Assembly: GCA_034638255.1 (NCBI GenBank)
Contig: JAWPGT010000014.1
Location: 434,001-498,000, forward strand
DNA length: 64,000 bases
Source: Coprinus comatus
Lineage: Eukaryota; Basidiomycota; Agaricomycetes; Agaricales; Agaricaceae
Direction: 5' to 3'
Notes under the pieces: model-generated
Databases searched by the model: none
The model's input: the letters and a program-made list of their open reading frames with translations, nothing else
Told to the model about the DNA's origin: nothing
Shown here: positions 34,943 to 47,000 of the stretch, one piece after another
Layout of the letters: each line of letters begins with the position of its first letter
Position numbering within the stretch: the stretch's first letter is position 1
Program-made: the position numbers and the translations under genes

Positions 34943-36352
34943 CTACACATCTACGTTCCTATGGTTCCCATGTCGTCCTCTACTTGTACCACCATCCATC
35001 TCATTCTCTCGCTCAGAATGACTCGCTCCTTGTGTAATCGACGACAACTCCGTATTGGGATTAAACCCCATACTCGTTAATATCGATTCGTCATTCTTCA
35101 TATTCATCATATTCAAATTCCCTTCAGATGATGTTCCTTCACGATGTGTACCATGATCATTTAAAAGTAGGCAATCAATCGTTTTTCCTGTCCATGCCCT
35201 TCCAGAACTAATCCTTCGTACAATCAACAATCCAGTCATCACCTATATATATGTCGTATTTAAATCACTTTTGGGCATAAGGTGTAAAACTGGAATAACC
35301 TACCTGAATTTGTGATAACAGCGCATCAAAAATATAAATCAAATGTGAAGCGTTGGCAAGTATAACCAGATGAGCAGTCAATATCGCCAGTAACAATATC
35401 CCAGATTCAACAAATATCGTAAGATAATTCGTGAACCGGGTATTGTAAGTGTGGTTGTTACCACTGACACAAATACCAATGTGAGCTTGAATTTGAATAC
35501 GTCGATGATAGTAGATTCTTGTAACATTGAGAATGGCTAGAATATAGTAAAGTATTGTTGAGATTGTCCATGATATGAATTTCCAGTCGAGTTGTCTGGT
35601 CGATAGAGGTAATGAAGCTGGAGAAAGCGTTTTGACTACTTGAAGAATGTCCGTGGCTAAGACTCCAAATAAGCGCTCAGCAGAAAACAAGAAAAAAAAT
35701 AAACAAACCTATGCATGTTGCGAATATCATATATGCTGGTATCATCACTAATCCAGGGAACACGGAACCCGTTTTCCAATACAACAAACATCTCCACAAC
35801 TATACCCTTCATCAGCCTTACTGTTTATTACATTTAAACAACACTCACCAAAAACGAAATAAGACCCCAATTAACAAGTAACCTCGACACACAATACGCC
35901 TCAAATAACCTTCTCTCCAAATCCACCGTCCCATTACTCCCATTCCCAATAATATCTCCAACAGCTCGACCACCTTTCAATACCTCCTCCCAAACAACTT
36001 CAGTTATTTTCCCTTGATAAATCATAATAATAGTTGATAGTGTCAACATTGAAACACTAAACCATGTTAATAAATGATTTTGTAAGAGATGTTGTTCATG
36101 AAATCTTTCAGTTCGAATTATAGCCTTGAAGAGGTGACGTTTTAAAGTGTAGATACATGCTGAGAAAAGAGTGATGTTGATTCCGTATGTGATGGTTTGA
36201 AGAAGAAGACCGTCAACCCAATATTGCATTGGAATAAGCATCGAATTTGTTTCCATCCCATTACTAGTTCCATTACCAATGAAAGTGTCCGCACGGGCTA
36301 AGAGATTCAGATCACCAGTTGACGAGGTCCAAGGGAACATCACGATGACCAT
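34943..36352 (-). CDS. Multi-pass (7TM-type) fungal membrane protein 2
   Basis: Reverse-strand gene of about 400 residues, similar in layout to the 26315 gene. The N-terminus has possible glycosylation sites (GNGTSNGM). Segments: YWVDGLLLQTITYGINITLFSACIY, LLTWFSVSMLTLSTIIMIY, SRLLVNWGLISFL joined by an intron to LWRCLLYWKTGSVFP, LVMIPAYMIFATCIATDIL, ISWTISTILYYILAILNV, TRFTNYLTIFVESGILLLAILTAHLVIL and LIYIFDALLSQIQ. After an intron it continues VMTGLLIVRRISSGRAW. The shared LWRCL after the third helix and the GRAW/GKAW motif after the last helix link the two genes. The cytosolic tail is Asn/Ser/Glu-rich. Start ATG 36352-36350 (a second ATG lies 12 bp on); stop TAG 34945-34943. Confidence 0.8.
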
Positions 36353-38580
36353 GGATGGTCTTTCGGATTCCGATTACGAATTAGGGTAGGGGATTTTGGA
36401 AAGTAAGGAATTTGGATGTGGGTAGTAGAGGGTAGGTGGACGTTTTTTTTTTTCAATTCCAAGGGTGGAGAGAAACCGAAAAAACCGTCTCCCTTTCTAA
36501 ATGATACTAGGTGTGGGTTTTATCAAGTACTTGGGGTTTCATCCGATACTTCCCTTGGTCCACGGGAAAATCATCAAAACCTCTTTTGCTTATGTAGTTA
36601 GTGATTGATATATAATCGTTTCAGGAGATCATTAACCCACGTAGGCTTAAGATAGAATTGGGTACACATTAGTTATAGTTCCAAGTTTTCATTCTTAGGT
36701 TTCTGTGGAGTTCTTTTTTTGATCATTTATCATTTATCAGCATCATGGGCTATGGCATCAAGATGAGAAGAAGTACTTAGTTTCTGTATTGTATCTTTCT
36801 CGGAACTTTAACCGCTCTTCGTTGTTCGTGATGGGTTTCACCTTGTAAATAGGAGGTACTGTGCATACCTCAACCTTGTTATGTTATGAGCTGTGTTGTT
36901 GTTTGTTATTGTTCGTATGGAAGAACCTTGTTATTTTTGGGGGTTTAAAGTCGAAAGAGGAAAATACATTCACACACCCGGCCGTGGTGGCGGTTGCCCT
37001 GAGTGACTCCCTTCTCTTTGACATGTACTATAATTAACATCCCTACATCAGAGAAACGGTTACTGTTCGTGTCCAAAGTGATCCCAAGTCCCTAAACATC
37101 ATTTCCCAGATTAGATGATATTAAAGAATGAGCGCTTGAGCGCTGACAATGATTGTGATAGCAGTTGTCGTTGTCATTAGCTTAATACCATGTGCTCCAC
37201 ATCCAAAGTTATCCTGACGTGGTCAATAGTTGTATGGGTAAGGAACTAACTGATATGATATATTAACATTGATCAATAGAAAAGTAAAAACTTCCTTGAC
37301 TGTTGACATTGTTCTGACTCCTGAGGGATGGATAGACAATCCCTGTATCCTTTACTTCCTAGATTGTATCAAACTTAGGGAGTTAGTAACAGCGCCTAGC
37401 TGTACCGTGTAATGAATCGTGAATCGTGATGGTACTAAGACCTAGCAAGGTATCTCGGTTCCGATCGTTCACATAAGCATATGATGAACATTGGATGTGC
37501 GTTGTGCAGTGTTATTTTTGTTTTTGTTAATCATCTAGCATCTAGTGTTAGCGTTCAGTTACCGAACCCTCCTCAAAGGGGCCACAACACCTTGTACTTT
37601 GTACTAACAATGTTCTAGCCATCACCTTAAAAAGTTTTTGTTGTTATAGTAGTGGAACTAACTGCATTTTTGACAACCTTCTTGGACACCAGTCCTAGTA
37701 CTTACCTAATAGGTATTGTACCCATTATCGGCGCCAGCGCCCGTTTTGTTGAAGCTTCAAATTGGAGTAACTTGTCACATGTGCCATGTACTATTTGATC
37801 TAGCGTATGTTGGAATTGAAAGAAAGCTTGGAACTTATCAGCAGCAGTAGTAAATAACCCACGAATTATACCAGTAGTAACTATTTAGTACTAGTTTCAA
37901 ATTCCTTTGCTTTTATATATATATATACTGACTTCACAGGCACTAATTCACCTTCTCGTCGGACCGGAACCCACTTTCAACTAAACGTATTAGTGGATGG
38001 TGGCTCCTCAGTGACTATTAGTTTATTAGGGATAGTAGTAGTCAGTCTAAGTAAAGGAAAATAATCTCCTACTATTCCTTATCAGTTGAGAATTCAATTA
38101 AAGCTCACTATCTACCTTCTCCGTTTCTAAGAATTTGAAGAATCGACCTACGGTCCTCACATAGCTTCAGTCTCGCAGCACTTAGTAACATTTAACACTT
38201 AGAATTAACCTTCTTAAAGCTAACACACATACTAGATACTAGTTTTTATTGTATATCTAAAAATAAATACACTTGAACTACGACCAAATGATCCTCCTCT
38301 GTTGTTGTTCAAACCTTCATATTTGAACCACGTATCATCTGGAAAACACTTGATAGAATATGTCTTTCTATAGCTACTAGGCTCTCCTAGTGGACTTGAG
38401 GGTTGACAGGTATAAAAGGTAGCTTGGTACCTTGAATGTAAGAGTAGAGATAAGATTTTGATCCTCTGAAATCTTTCAAGTGAGTTATCATTTATCGCCG
38501 CATAGTCTTTCAACGTTAACATTATTTGAACTATAATTCACTATCAATAATTTGAATTAACGAATGTTTGTATTGACAGA
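36353..38580. other. Gene-free region, 2.2 kb
   Basis: No convincing coding sequence. It holds a GAGCGCTTGAGC motif at 37129-37148 (also at 31930), a (TA)n run near 37914-37926, and scattered AT-rich sequence. Open frames at 36416-36601 and 38232-38522 show no family features. Confidence 0.4.
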
Positions 38581-39149
38581 ATGAAGACCAATAGTACTAC
38601 TACAACAAACTTCCTCGTCACTTTTATTTTTTCGATCTTGGTGTTCAGTTCCACTATCAATGTTGGAGTGTTGGCTAAACAAGCTTCTCTAGATGCCAGT
38701 AAGTCTATATTCACTATGTGTATGTAGTAAACCTGTGCCTGCCATACACCATACTGACTTAAAAAAAAAACAACCCTTCTCTTCTTTTTTATTAAATTAT
38801 AGTTTCTGCAGAGAAGAGTGAGAAAATCATTCGGTCCGCTTTCAACTTGTACGTACAACCATTCATTTTGACCTTTAACCTTTAATCTTTGACATTTCAC
38901 TCATCCTAATTCTCATTCTCATTCTCATTCTCACCGTTTGTTTGTCTTTTCAATAATTATAGCTTGGTCAATCGTCAAGATTTAGGAGATCTCGGTGACC
39001 TTCTCAGTGGTCTTGGAGATATTACTGATGGATTGGATCTTGGTGACCTTACTGATAACTTGAATCTTGATGATGTCACTGATGATCTTGGAGATGTTAC
39101 TGATAATTTGGATGACATTTCGGACCTTGACGTTTTGGATGATCTGTAG
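38581..39149 (+). CDS. Small secreted acidic protein with Leu-Gly/Asp repeats
   Basis: Three exons encode about 105 residues. Exon 1 starts MKTNSTTTTNFLVTFIFSIL and continues to VLAKQASLDA: a signal peptide with likely cleavage after VLA. Introns (GTAAGT at about 38700; GTACGT at about 38850) lead to SAEKSEKIIRSAFNFLVNRQ, which may be a propeptide. The rest is a repeat of short units such as LGDLGDLLSGLGDITDGLD, LGDLTDNLNLDDV and LGDVTDNLDDISDLDV, ending DDL. The mature chain would be strongly acidic, cysteine-free, with a regular hydrophobic/Asp spacing that might bind a cation such as calcium or form an amyloid-like fibre; both are inference. I know no family with this sequence. Confidence 0.72.
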
Positions 39150-39719
39150 ATTATTTCTCGAGTTTTGAGGGGTATGTGGTCTGGGGTATCAGTTGACCTG
39201 TAGATGATGTATTTGAAGTGGATTGTGTTGTGCAGTTTTGTATCGTGTGTACTATATGTGATGAATCTATGATGATGACGATTATGCTCACTATATTCTG
39301 AGGCTTAATGATATACAATACTACTACAATGTGCGTGTGATACGGAGCGGGAGCGGAGTCATATTGAATACTTTTCAAAAAGACAAATTTCCTAGTCATT
39401 TCAGTCAATACCACCGGAGATAGAGGGGTATAGGATGTTTTAACCTCACCATTTGAAGGTACTGTAAGACGTACTTGAAAGTTGAAGCGCAAAATTTAAA
39501 TGTTCAATATTTTAATGATGAGACTCGGTGGCTGACATGACTGTCTATTTATAGACGCCATTTAAAAATAGAAGATTATTTCATTATTCATCTCACATCT
39601 AATGTGTTCAACTTTTGTTCAGCTATCCAAAAGTACCCCTCGCTTTCGTGTATTAAACTGAGGACAAACAACATATAAAATAGATTAAACTTGTAGTAAA
39701 TAATCAATCGGAGGTGAAA
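39150..39719. other. Intergenic, between small secreted protein and tail T3
   Basis: A 113-codon open frame on the minus strand (39492-39151) has a TATAAATAG motif about 55 bp before its ATG, but no recognisable domain and a poor second half. I list it as possible only. Confidence 0.3.
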
Positions 39720-40661
39720 CTGAAGAAAAAAGTCAACGATCGACCTGGTTGCCTAAATATTGCTTCATTGCGTGTTTCAAGTTGGTTTTTGAATCCAAGT
39801 TTTTTCGATGACGTTCATCGGTGATATGTGTAAGTCTAAAGGCTCCAATGGTCTGTGGGCTGAGGTCTCACCGTATATAAGCCTGAAGAGGCTGGCCGAC
39901 CTTTCGTCCGTTTCTTGCCTCTTGATTCTTACCATCTCCTCCTTTCCCCCTCCTACTCACCTCTTTCTTTTATTTCTAGGCCCCCCTTGGACCCAGGCAT
40001 TCGAGTGGAAGATTGGCCGACGGACCTTGGATGAGCCGACGGACCCTGGACCCATGGATTTTTTGTGTGGTTGGGCTGAGCTTCGTGCGGCCACTGGGAT
40101 GTGTGCGAGTTCCGGTACTCTGCCCCCCACTTTTCGTTCTTTTATGCCCTAGGCACCATTTTTTTTCTTTTCTCTCGCGGAGACTTTTGTGGTGGGCCGT
40201 TGCGAGACGGTAATATCCCTGGGGGGTTGGTCGGGAGTCTTAACCGGAGAATCTTCCGATGACGGGTAGCTACTTTACCCTCCAACAATCGGGACTCAGT
40301 CCCCTTGTCTGCGCTGCGTAGCCTGGTTCTATAGGGAGTAGAAGCACAGAAGGTACCTCTAGGGCGATGTAGAGCCATCATCTGCTGCTCCGTTCTTAGG
40401 CCAGTACATCCCCCCGCGTACCACCGAGATTGCTTCAGTAGGAGTTGGTCTTAAGAGCGTGAGGTGACTTTGCATTTCTCTCTTTCTGTTTTCTGCTTCG
40501 CCTTTTCCTTTGTGTTTGTGTTTGTATTCGTATATATTATTGTAGTAATATCACAAAATCATACCTCATTCTCACTCGTTTCAATACTAAGCTGGAGAGG
40601 TACCCAATTATTATTACAACGAGAAATAAATATGTGATATGCGGTTTTGAAGTATCAAGCT
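39720..40661 (+). repeat. GC-rich tail T3 of the helicase unit
   Basis: Third copy, directly downstream of helicase H3 (reverse strand). It matches T2 closely from the TTTCAAGTTGG block near 39775 onward: TATATAAG (39874-39881), a shorter CT-rich tract (the (CTCCCT)n of T2 is mostly absent), the CATTCGAGTGGAAGATTGG block, a C/T run ending TCTCGCGG, and CGTGAGGTGAC near 40470. It then continues to the H3 stop. By eye, differences from T2 are few in the central block and mainly small indels elsewhere. Confidence 0.85.
39874..39881 (+). promoter_or_regulatory. TATA box in tail T3
   Basis: TATATAAG, same position relative to the tail as in T1 and T2, aimed at the 3' end of H3. Confidence 0.5.
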
Positions 40662-43510
40662 CTAGAAGATACGAAACCCGGTCTGCAAAACCGCCTTTTC
40701 ATCAATCCATGCAGCATTTCCAAATGCTTTTTCCATCTCGAAAACTAAGGTCCCTTTGGCAATATTGGAGATAAAATGTCGACTGGTAACAATAACCATC
40801 CCTTTTTTACAACGACTCAGCATGACGTTTACTCTACGTACGTCATTGAGAAACCCAATCTTGTTAGTCTTGACCAGCGAGATGATAATGTAATCCGCTT
40901 CGTTCCCTGATAAAGATATCCTCTCTCAGCTCAACCCATATTACGCAGTTAGGTGTTACACCCACCTTGGAAGGAATCAACATTGAAAACTTTGTCTTTC
41001 CAATCAAGTTCAGCGCCTCTTAAAGATGTTTCTAACAGACTACGCTGCGCATCGTAAGGGGTGATGATACGATACTCATAACTCAACTCTTGCATATGTT
41101 TTGCTAGGGAAGTGACAACGGCTGCTTGATCCTTGTTCTACAAACACTAAATATGGGCCAAGAGATTATATATATATGAGGGAGATGAAAAACGTACAAT
41201 CCAACTTTTTCCCTCTGACTCTTCTTGCCCACGTGCCACATCAATGAAACGACAACATGATGTATCAGTGATTTTGTGTTTTGTTTTGAGTTTACGGTCG
41301 TAGACCTTTTTGGAGAGTACATGTGATATACGTAATGGCATTCGATCTATAGGTAGGAGAGTTTTTCAACTTAAAAGCAATGGTGATTTGATATCAGAGT
41401 TAGAAAGATGACATACATTGTATATTAAGAAAGATAGCCTTTTCCTTGAGATGTTGTATTTCAAAGACACTTTGAAGATCTTTTATTTCACCTTGGCCAT
41501 ATGGAGGGACTACAATACAAAATACGATTGAATATCACTTTCATCAAAAGTCCCATTAATCTGAATGAAGTTATGACTCGTACGTACGTTGTTTATTATC
41601 TCCAATAAACACCATTTTTTGAAGTTTAGTCTTAAAGCGGTCGAGTAATGGTATATACTCTCCCACCTCAATTTGACTTGCTTCATCGAAAATGAGGAGA
41701 GTTGGAGGGACCAGTTCGATGTAGCAACCTATCCTATGGTTAGATAACATACTGATTGTACACAGTATAACTCTTGATCCTGCAAGTTGTTCTTCGGCTC
41801 TTACTAAGTGTTCAGCGAATATATCAGAGCGTATTATGTTCTCTTCGACGCTAAGATATATGTGTTCATGCCTGAATAATGATAATGTGTTAAATCTTAG
41901 ACTGTCCAATAGAAAAGAAAACCTCACCACTCAAAATGGAAATCCTTCGAAACGAGAAGTTTGAAATCTAGAAACTTCACATCCATCAACTTTTCCGCAA
42001 TGTTCTTGACCGCAACATTTGAATGTGCAATTAACCAAACGGTACGTTCTTGATTCTGGGTCATGGAAGGAATGAGGCTAAGAACCACGGCTGCAATAAC
42101 TGTTGTTTTTCCAGTCCCAGGTGGTCCCAGTATAAGAGTAATCCTCGTTTCCCCTTCATTAGACAAAACAGCCTCTGCTGCCGCTCTTTGTGAAGGATTA
42201 AGTGGGCGCTTTAGATTTTCGCAATCGAGCTGAATGGATGTTGGGAATAATTCGGGTTTGGAAGTTTGGAAACTTTCCTGGAACCAGATATCCTGAACGA
42301 GCGTATTCGTAAGGAATGTGTTACTATTGTGGAGAATCTCTAGTATGACTTTAGTCCGAGTGGCATCTGCAGAGGTAGGGTCTTCACGTCCACAGGTGTA
42401 GACCTCCAGTTCATCTTTGTCGTTCACAGTTTGTACACCTTCAAATTGAACTGTTCGGCCACTGATCCTTGGTGAATTCCCGGTTTGCTTAGTTTTAAGA
42501 CCTTCGCGAGATACCTCTAGTTTGATGACCTAAGGGGAAGGGCAAGATGTTACCATGAATGTGACGATGTTCAACTAAACACACATACCTGATTTGAACC
42601 AGGCCTCATTATTCTAGTCTTGAATCGAGATGATGTCACAACCATCTGTCCCTCTTTCATTTTGTGTTCGACAATATCGTTTTTGATGACGGTTGGCTGG
42701 AGACCTTGTACAACTCGGCCTCTCGGATCGTCTTTGCTAAAAACCGTAAGTTCTGCAAAGGTGTTTAAAAGATGTAATATGACAACGTCGAACAGGTATG
42801 CAAGCATACCTCGCATCCAAAAATCGTGGTATCGATATGCTGAGTATCGAAATCCTTATCCGGGCCAACGAAGGAAGCCCTATAAGCAGCCCAAGCTTGC
42901 ACCACAACAAGAGAAATGTCTGTAGCCTGAGTCCAAACTTCCTCTTCACGAAAAAGTTCTGCAACTGCATTACATCCGACAAGTGACTCCCCACCAATTG
43001 CTGTAACTTTAGTACTATGCAAATGCCTCGAGCCTTTGTGGCCCCAAAGAATATCAACACCTTGACAAATCAACACTCCAAGATCTACAAAGAAAATAGT
43101 AGACAATTTATCCATATGAAAAGCATATTTCTTGTATTCCGAGTTCATGAAGAAGTGTTTGAGAACAAGGTGCTGGTCATCATGGGGCTGTTCGGAGTTG
43201 ACTGCCAACTGGATGACCAGTACATCGTTCTCTGTACAGAGCGCAAGCATTATTGGGACATGCTTACGATTATACACAGGAGCTATTCCAATGATTTTCT
43301 TGTCTGTGGCAGACGATAGGAAGGATTCTAGGATAGCTTTGGTAATTTTATTTTCACGCAGACTGCATGCGTATATTGGTTCGGTTTCGTGTGGAATAAT
43401 ATTCTGCGTCACATTTAACACCTTATACTTGAGAGAGCTCCTCAGTTCTGGGATGAGAGGGTGTGGTAATAAAGGAGACAAACTTTGCTAGATGTTACTT
43501 CTCTGAACAT
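40662..43510 (-). CDS. UPF1-like SF1 helicase with unique N-terminal region (copy H3)
   Basis: Apparently intact paralogue of H2. The inferred exon 1 MFREVTSSK (ATG 43510-43508) joins NIIPHETEPIYAC through an intron with donor GTTTGT. The N-terminal region keeps IIGIAPVYNRKH, DVLVIQLAVNS, YAFHMDKLST and VVQAWAAY but differs from H2 at many other positions. The connector RIMRPGSNQV leads to RVVQGLQPTVIKNDI. Helicase motifs: Walker A GPPGTGKTT, SNVAVKNIAEKL, motif II DEASQIEVGEYIPLLDRF, GDNKQ (GDDKQ in the others), ITPYDAQR, VDSFQGNEADYI and VMLSRCKKG. It ends GFRIF, TAG 40664-40662. The gene abuts tail T3. Confidence 0.85.
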
Positions 43511-44044
43511 TGTGGTTGAGGGAGATAGTGGGACCGAGTTTTGAGCTGCCCAATTGCATAGCATCAGGCTTTTAAGAATCCGAATACCAGTATCAATCCC
43601 GGCCGTCCGGCAAGTGATAGTGTGTGGAATTTAATTAGCAGTGTCCAAAAATTACATTATCGTGACACTTACTAGGTGCTCTTTCTTCGGACTTTAACAC
43701 CAGAGTCACAGTTGAAAGTAATCCAAGTTAGGGTTAACTTAAACTTGGTTTGAGTAGTAGGAGCGCGTTGGGGTGACTTATTTTGGGGCTTTGTTCGTTA
43801 GAGGATTGATTTATGATTTTTGTTATATAGTTTCTGGGTTGTGATCATTACATAGCAACTTGAAGTAGACACGGTGCATTGCCATTGCTTAAGCTCTCTT
43901 AAGCATAAATAGGTGGGCCGTGGCGGGCGTGTGGCGGCGTCTTTGATAAATGATATTTGCACGTGTTTGGAGCCAAGGCCAATAGGGGCCCTATGTCATA
44001 CTTGCTTTAGAGTGTTCACTCAACGCATGTGTTCGTAGTGCACG
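43511..44044. promoter_or_regulatory. Divergent upstream region, H3 and VPS39
   Basis: The H3-proximal part to about 43580 (CATCAGGCTTTTAAGAATC) is shared with the upstream region of H2; the rest is unique. No coding sequence seen. Confidence 0.45.
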
Positions 44045-47000
44045 ATGGCTCCCTTCTCCAGCCCACAACCTGTGGTAACTACACTCAAGGAGAAGGCAGA
44101 GTCACTTTACCATCATGGTCAGTGGTATCTTATATCTCATCACACTAACTGACCATAGAATCAGGAGACAGACTGTATGTCGGAACGGCTACTGGGAATT
44201 TGCACGTATACGCGATAAATTCTAGTGATACAGGTTTGAAGACAATTTGGAACCAGATTAGGTGCTGAATTTGTGCCAGGTGATTTGAGCTCGGAACATC
44301 GTGAAGATAATTCTGGTGTTAGTCTCATCGAGACGAAGAAGGCGTTGGTTCGAAGGTCGATTGACCAACTGGGATTCATCAAGCAGATTAATTCGTTGGT
44401 TATTCTGTCGGGTGCGTTGTATTTCTATAGTATATTCACCCTATGACTGAAATACGCATATTTTTAGAAATGGTAGTTACACTCTTTCCTCTTCCCGGAT
44501 TTGCTCCTCCTACACCGTTGCTTAATGCGAAAGCCGCATTCTCGTTTGCAATACACACATCTGTGCAACATGTTAGTCCTGATAATAAACGAGACGGGGG
44601 CGCCCTATCGACGAAATTCGATGCTACGACTATTCCAACAGTTGTTACTCAATTGATGATTGGGTGTAGGAGGAAGATTGTGATTTATACTTGGAGAGAT
44701 GGAGAGGCTCAAGAAGTCAAGGTGCGTCTACTTTGTTCATCTTTATTTAAAGGACTCATGACCGGAACTAAATTGCATTTTAACAGGAAGCTCCATTGCC
44801 ACATTCACCTCGCGCAATTGTTTTCATGAATCCTGATACCGCATGTTTTGCTTATGCCCCTGATTATGCAATGTTTTCAATTCCTACAATGTCAGTTATG
44901 GAGATTGTTACGCCACTGCCGACTACGGGTCCGACCACAATGAGTGGAGCGTTTAGTGGGTTGACAGGATATATGTCACTCGGGCTTGGAGCAAAAGCGA
45001 AACCTACAGTTGCACCTGTTGGTGAAGAAGAGGTCTTGATTGCGAAGGATAGTGAGTATCATATTTTATAAACACGCGAATGAATAAAGAACATTACTCA
45101 CGGCGTGTTTTGGGTATCAGACGAGGGTTTGTTCGTTGGAAAAGATGCCAAGGTTGTCTTTGAACGAACGAACATTGAATGGGTTGCTTCACCCGAAGAA
45201 ATAGCATTCATTAACCCATATGTGTTTTCTGTATTTCCCGCAGGAACAGTTCCTTCACAAACCATTGAAGCACCTTCATCAGCTGGTAGTTCACAAACAC
45301 AATTAACAACAATCCCAACTAGCGTTGTACAAATTCGATCTTCAATTTCCTGCCACATTTCACAAAGTTTCTCCATTCCTTTCACCGCAGCTGATGCTAG
45401 CTCAACTTCGCTCATACCGGCGCCAGCCCACAATGCAACTATCAAGTTTCCTTTGGCTTCTTCATCGACAACATCTCCGCTGTATATGATCACGACACCA
45501 ACTGATAGGACATCATTGGCTATGGAAGGAAGTTCGATATGGAAGTTCGTGATGAGGCCTTGGGCTGAACAGTTAGATGAACTGGTTCTCGAAGGACATT
45601 ATGCTGATGCCTTGAAACTGTTGGATGTTATCCAAGATGTTGCATTACCTGACAAGGTTTTCTCTCTTTTCTCTTTTCTTGGGCCCAATGTTCACTGAGG
45701 ATACATATTTAGGAACAAAGACGATCAAAAATCCGTGCATTAAATGCTGTCTCTGAATTCCAAGCAGCGAAATATGATTCTGCATTAGAAACATTCTTTA
45801 AATTGGACATGAATCCTGCAAAAGTGATTGCGCTGTACCCCGAGAGTATATCAGGAAGATTGGCAGTACCAAAAGAACGGTGGATTCCATTGTTTGGTGG
45901 TCCTGAACCTATCCTTGCAGCTCCATCCAACGATGAGAGGAGTTCATCTACAGGTTCTCAAAATGAGGGAGGAGAGAGTATCAAAGAACAGGAACAACGA
46001 GAAGCTGGCGATGGTTCAGAAGATGGTGATAAGAAACCTAAGGGTGTTGGTACAGAGTTATTGGATACTCTTTCTGTTGCTCCTATGCCTGGTGCATCAG
46101 CGTCTACAACAGGGTCGATCAGGGGACGGTTAAAAGGTACTGGATTGGGGCTTTTGGGATTACATAAAGAAAAGGATAAGGATGATGATACTGTTTCCGT
46201 ACATAGTGGAAGGAGGGTGGTGATCCATGGTGAGTGTCAACCGCATCTCCTACCTCCATCATAGTTGGCCGAAGTTAACGTGTCGAGGTATAGATGAATT
46301 TTATAAATCAGTGGAGAAGTTGACGGGCTATCTGGTCGATAGACGCACGAAACTCGGTGCAGTGCTGGCTGCAGTCAACATCACAACACAGAATCAGTAT
46401 GACGAATTCAAGCCTTTATCAGAAGTTTCTGTGGATGACTTATTTGATTTGCCAAATGCTCCTCTGTCAGTGCTGACCCCGGAACAATTGTTGAGATTTG
46501 TTCAGCTTGCAGACACTGCGCTGTATAAGTCTTATATTGCTATTCGACCCGGATTGTTGAGTTCGTTTTGTCGGTTACCGAATTGGTGTGAGGTATCGGA
46601 AGTGGAGGAGGATTTGAGGGGTCATAAGGTATGTATTCTTATCCTCGCTGTGTTCGTTGAGAAATGACCGTGCATATGGAATGGTTCTTTTATACGTAGA
46701 GGTTCTCTGAGTTGAAGGACTTATACTATGGGAAGAAGATGCATTCGAAAGCTTTGACTTTACTGAGAGAGTACGTTCGCTTATTGCTCATTTTTCGAAA
46801 ACGATACTTATCTGACGTAGGTTGAGTGAAAAGGAAGAAGATATGGAGGACAAACTTAGACCTTCGATTTTATACTTGCAAAAGTTGGGTCCAGAATACT
46901 TGGATCAGATATTCCAATATTCGAGGTGGATATTTGACCAAGATGCTGACATGGCTTTTGAGGTATCCGTTTTTTCCCGCTATCCTTTACTTCTTTTTGA

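Noticed and set aside
39151..39492. 113-codon minus-strand ORF with an upstream TATA-like motif
   Set aside because: No domain, no intron pattern and poor composition in the second half; kept as possible only.
44225..44280. Apparent frameshift in VPS39
   Set aside because: A 46-nt GT..AG intron (44232-44277) joins SSDTG to DLSSEHRED in frame.
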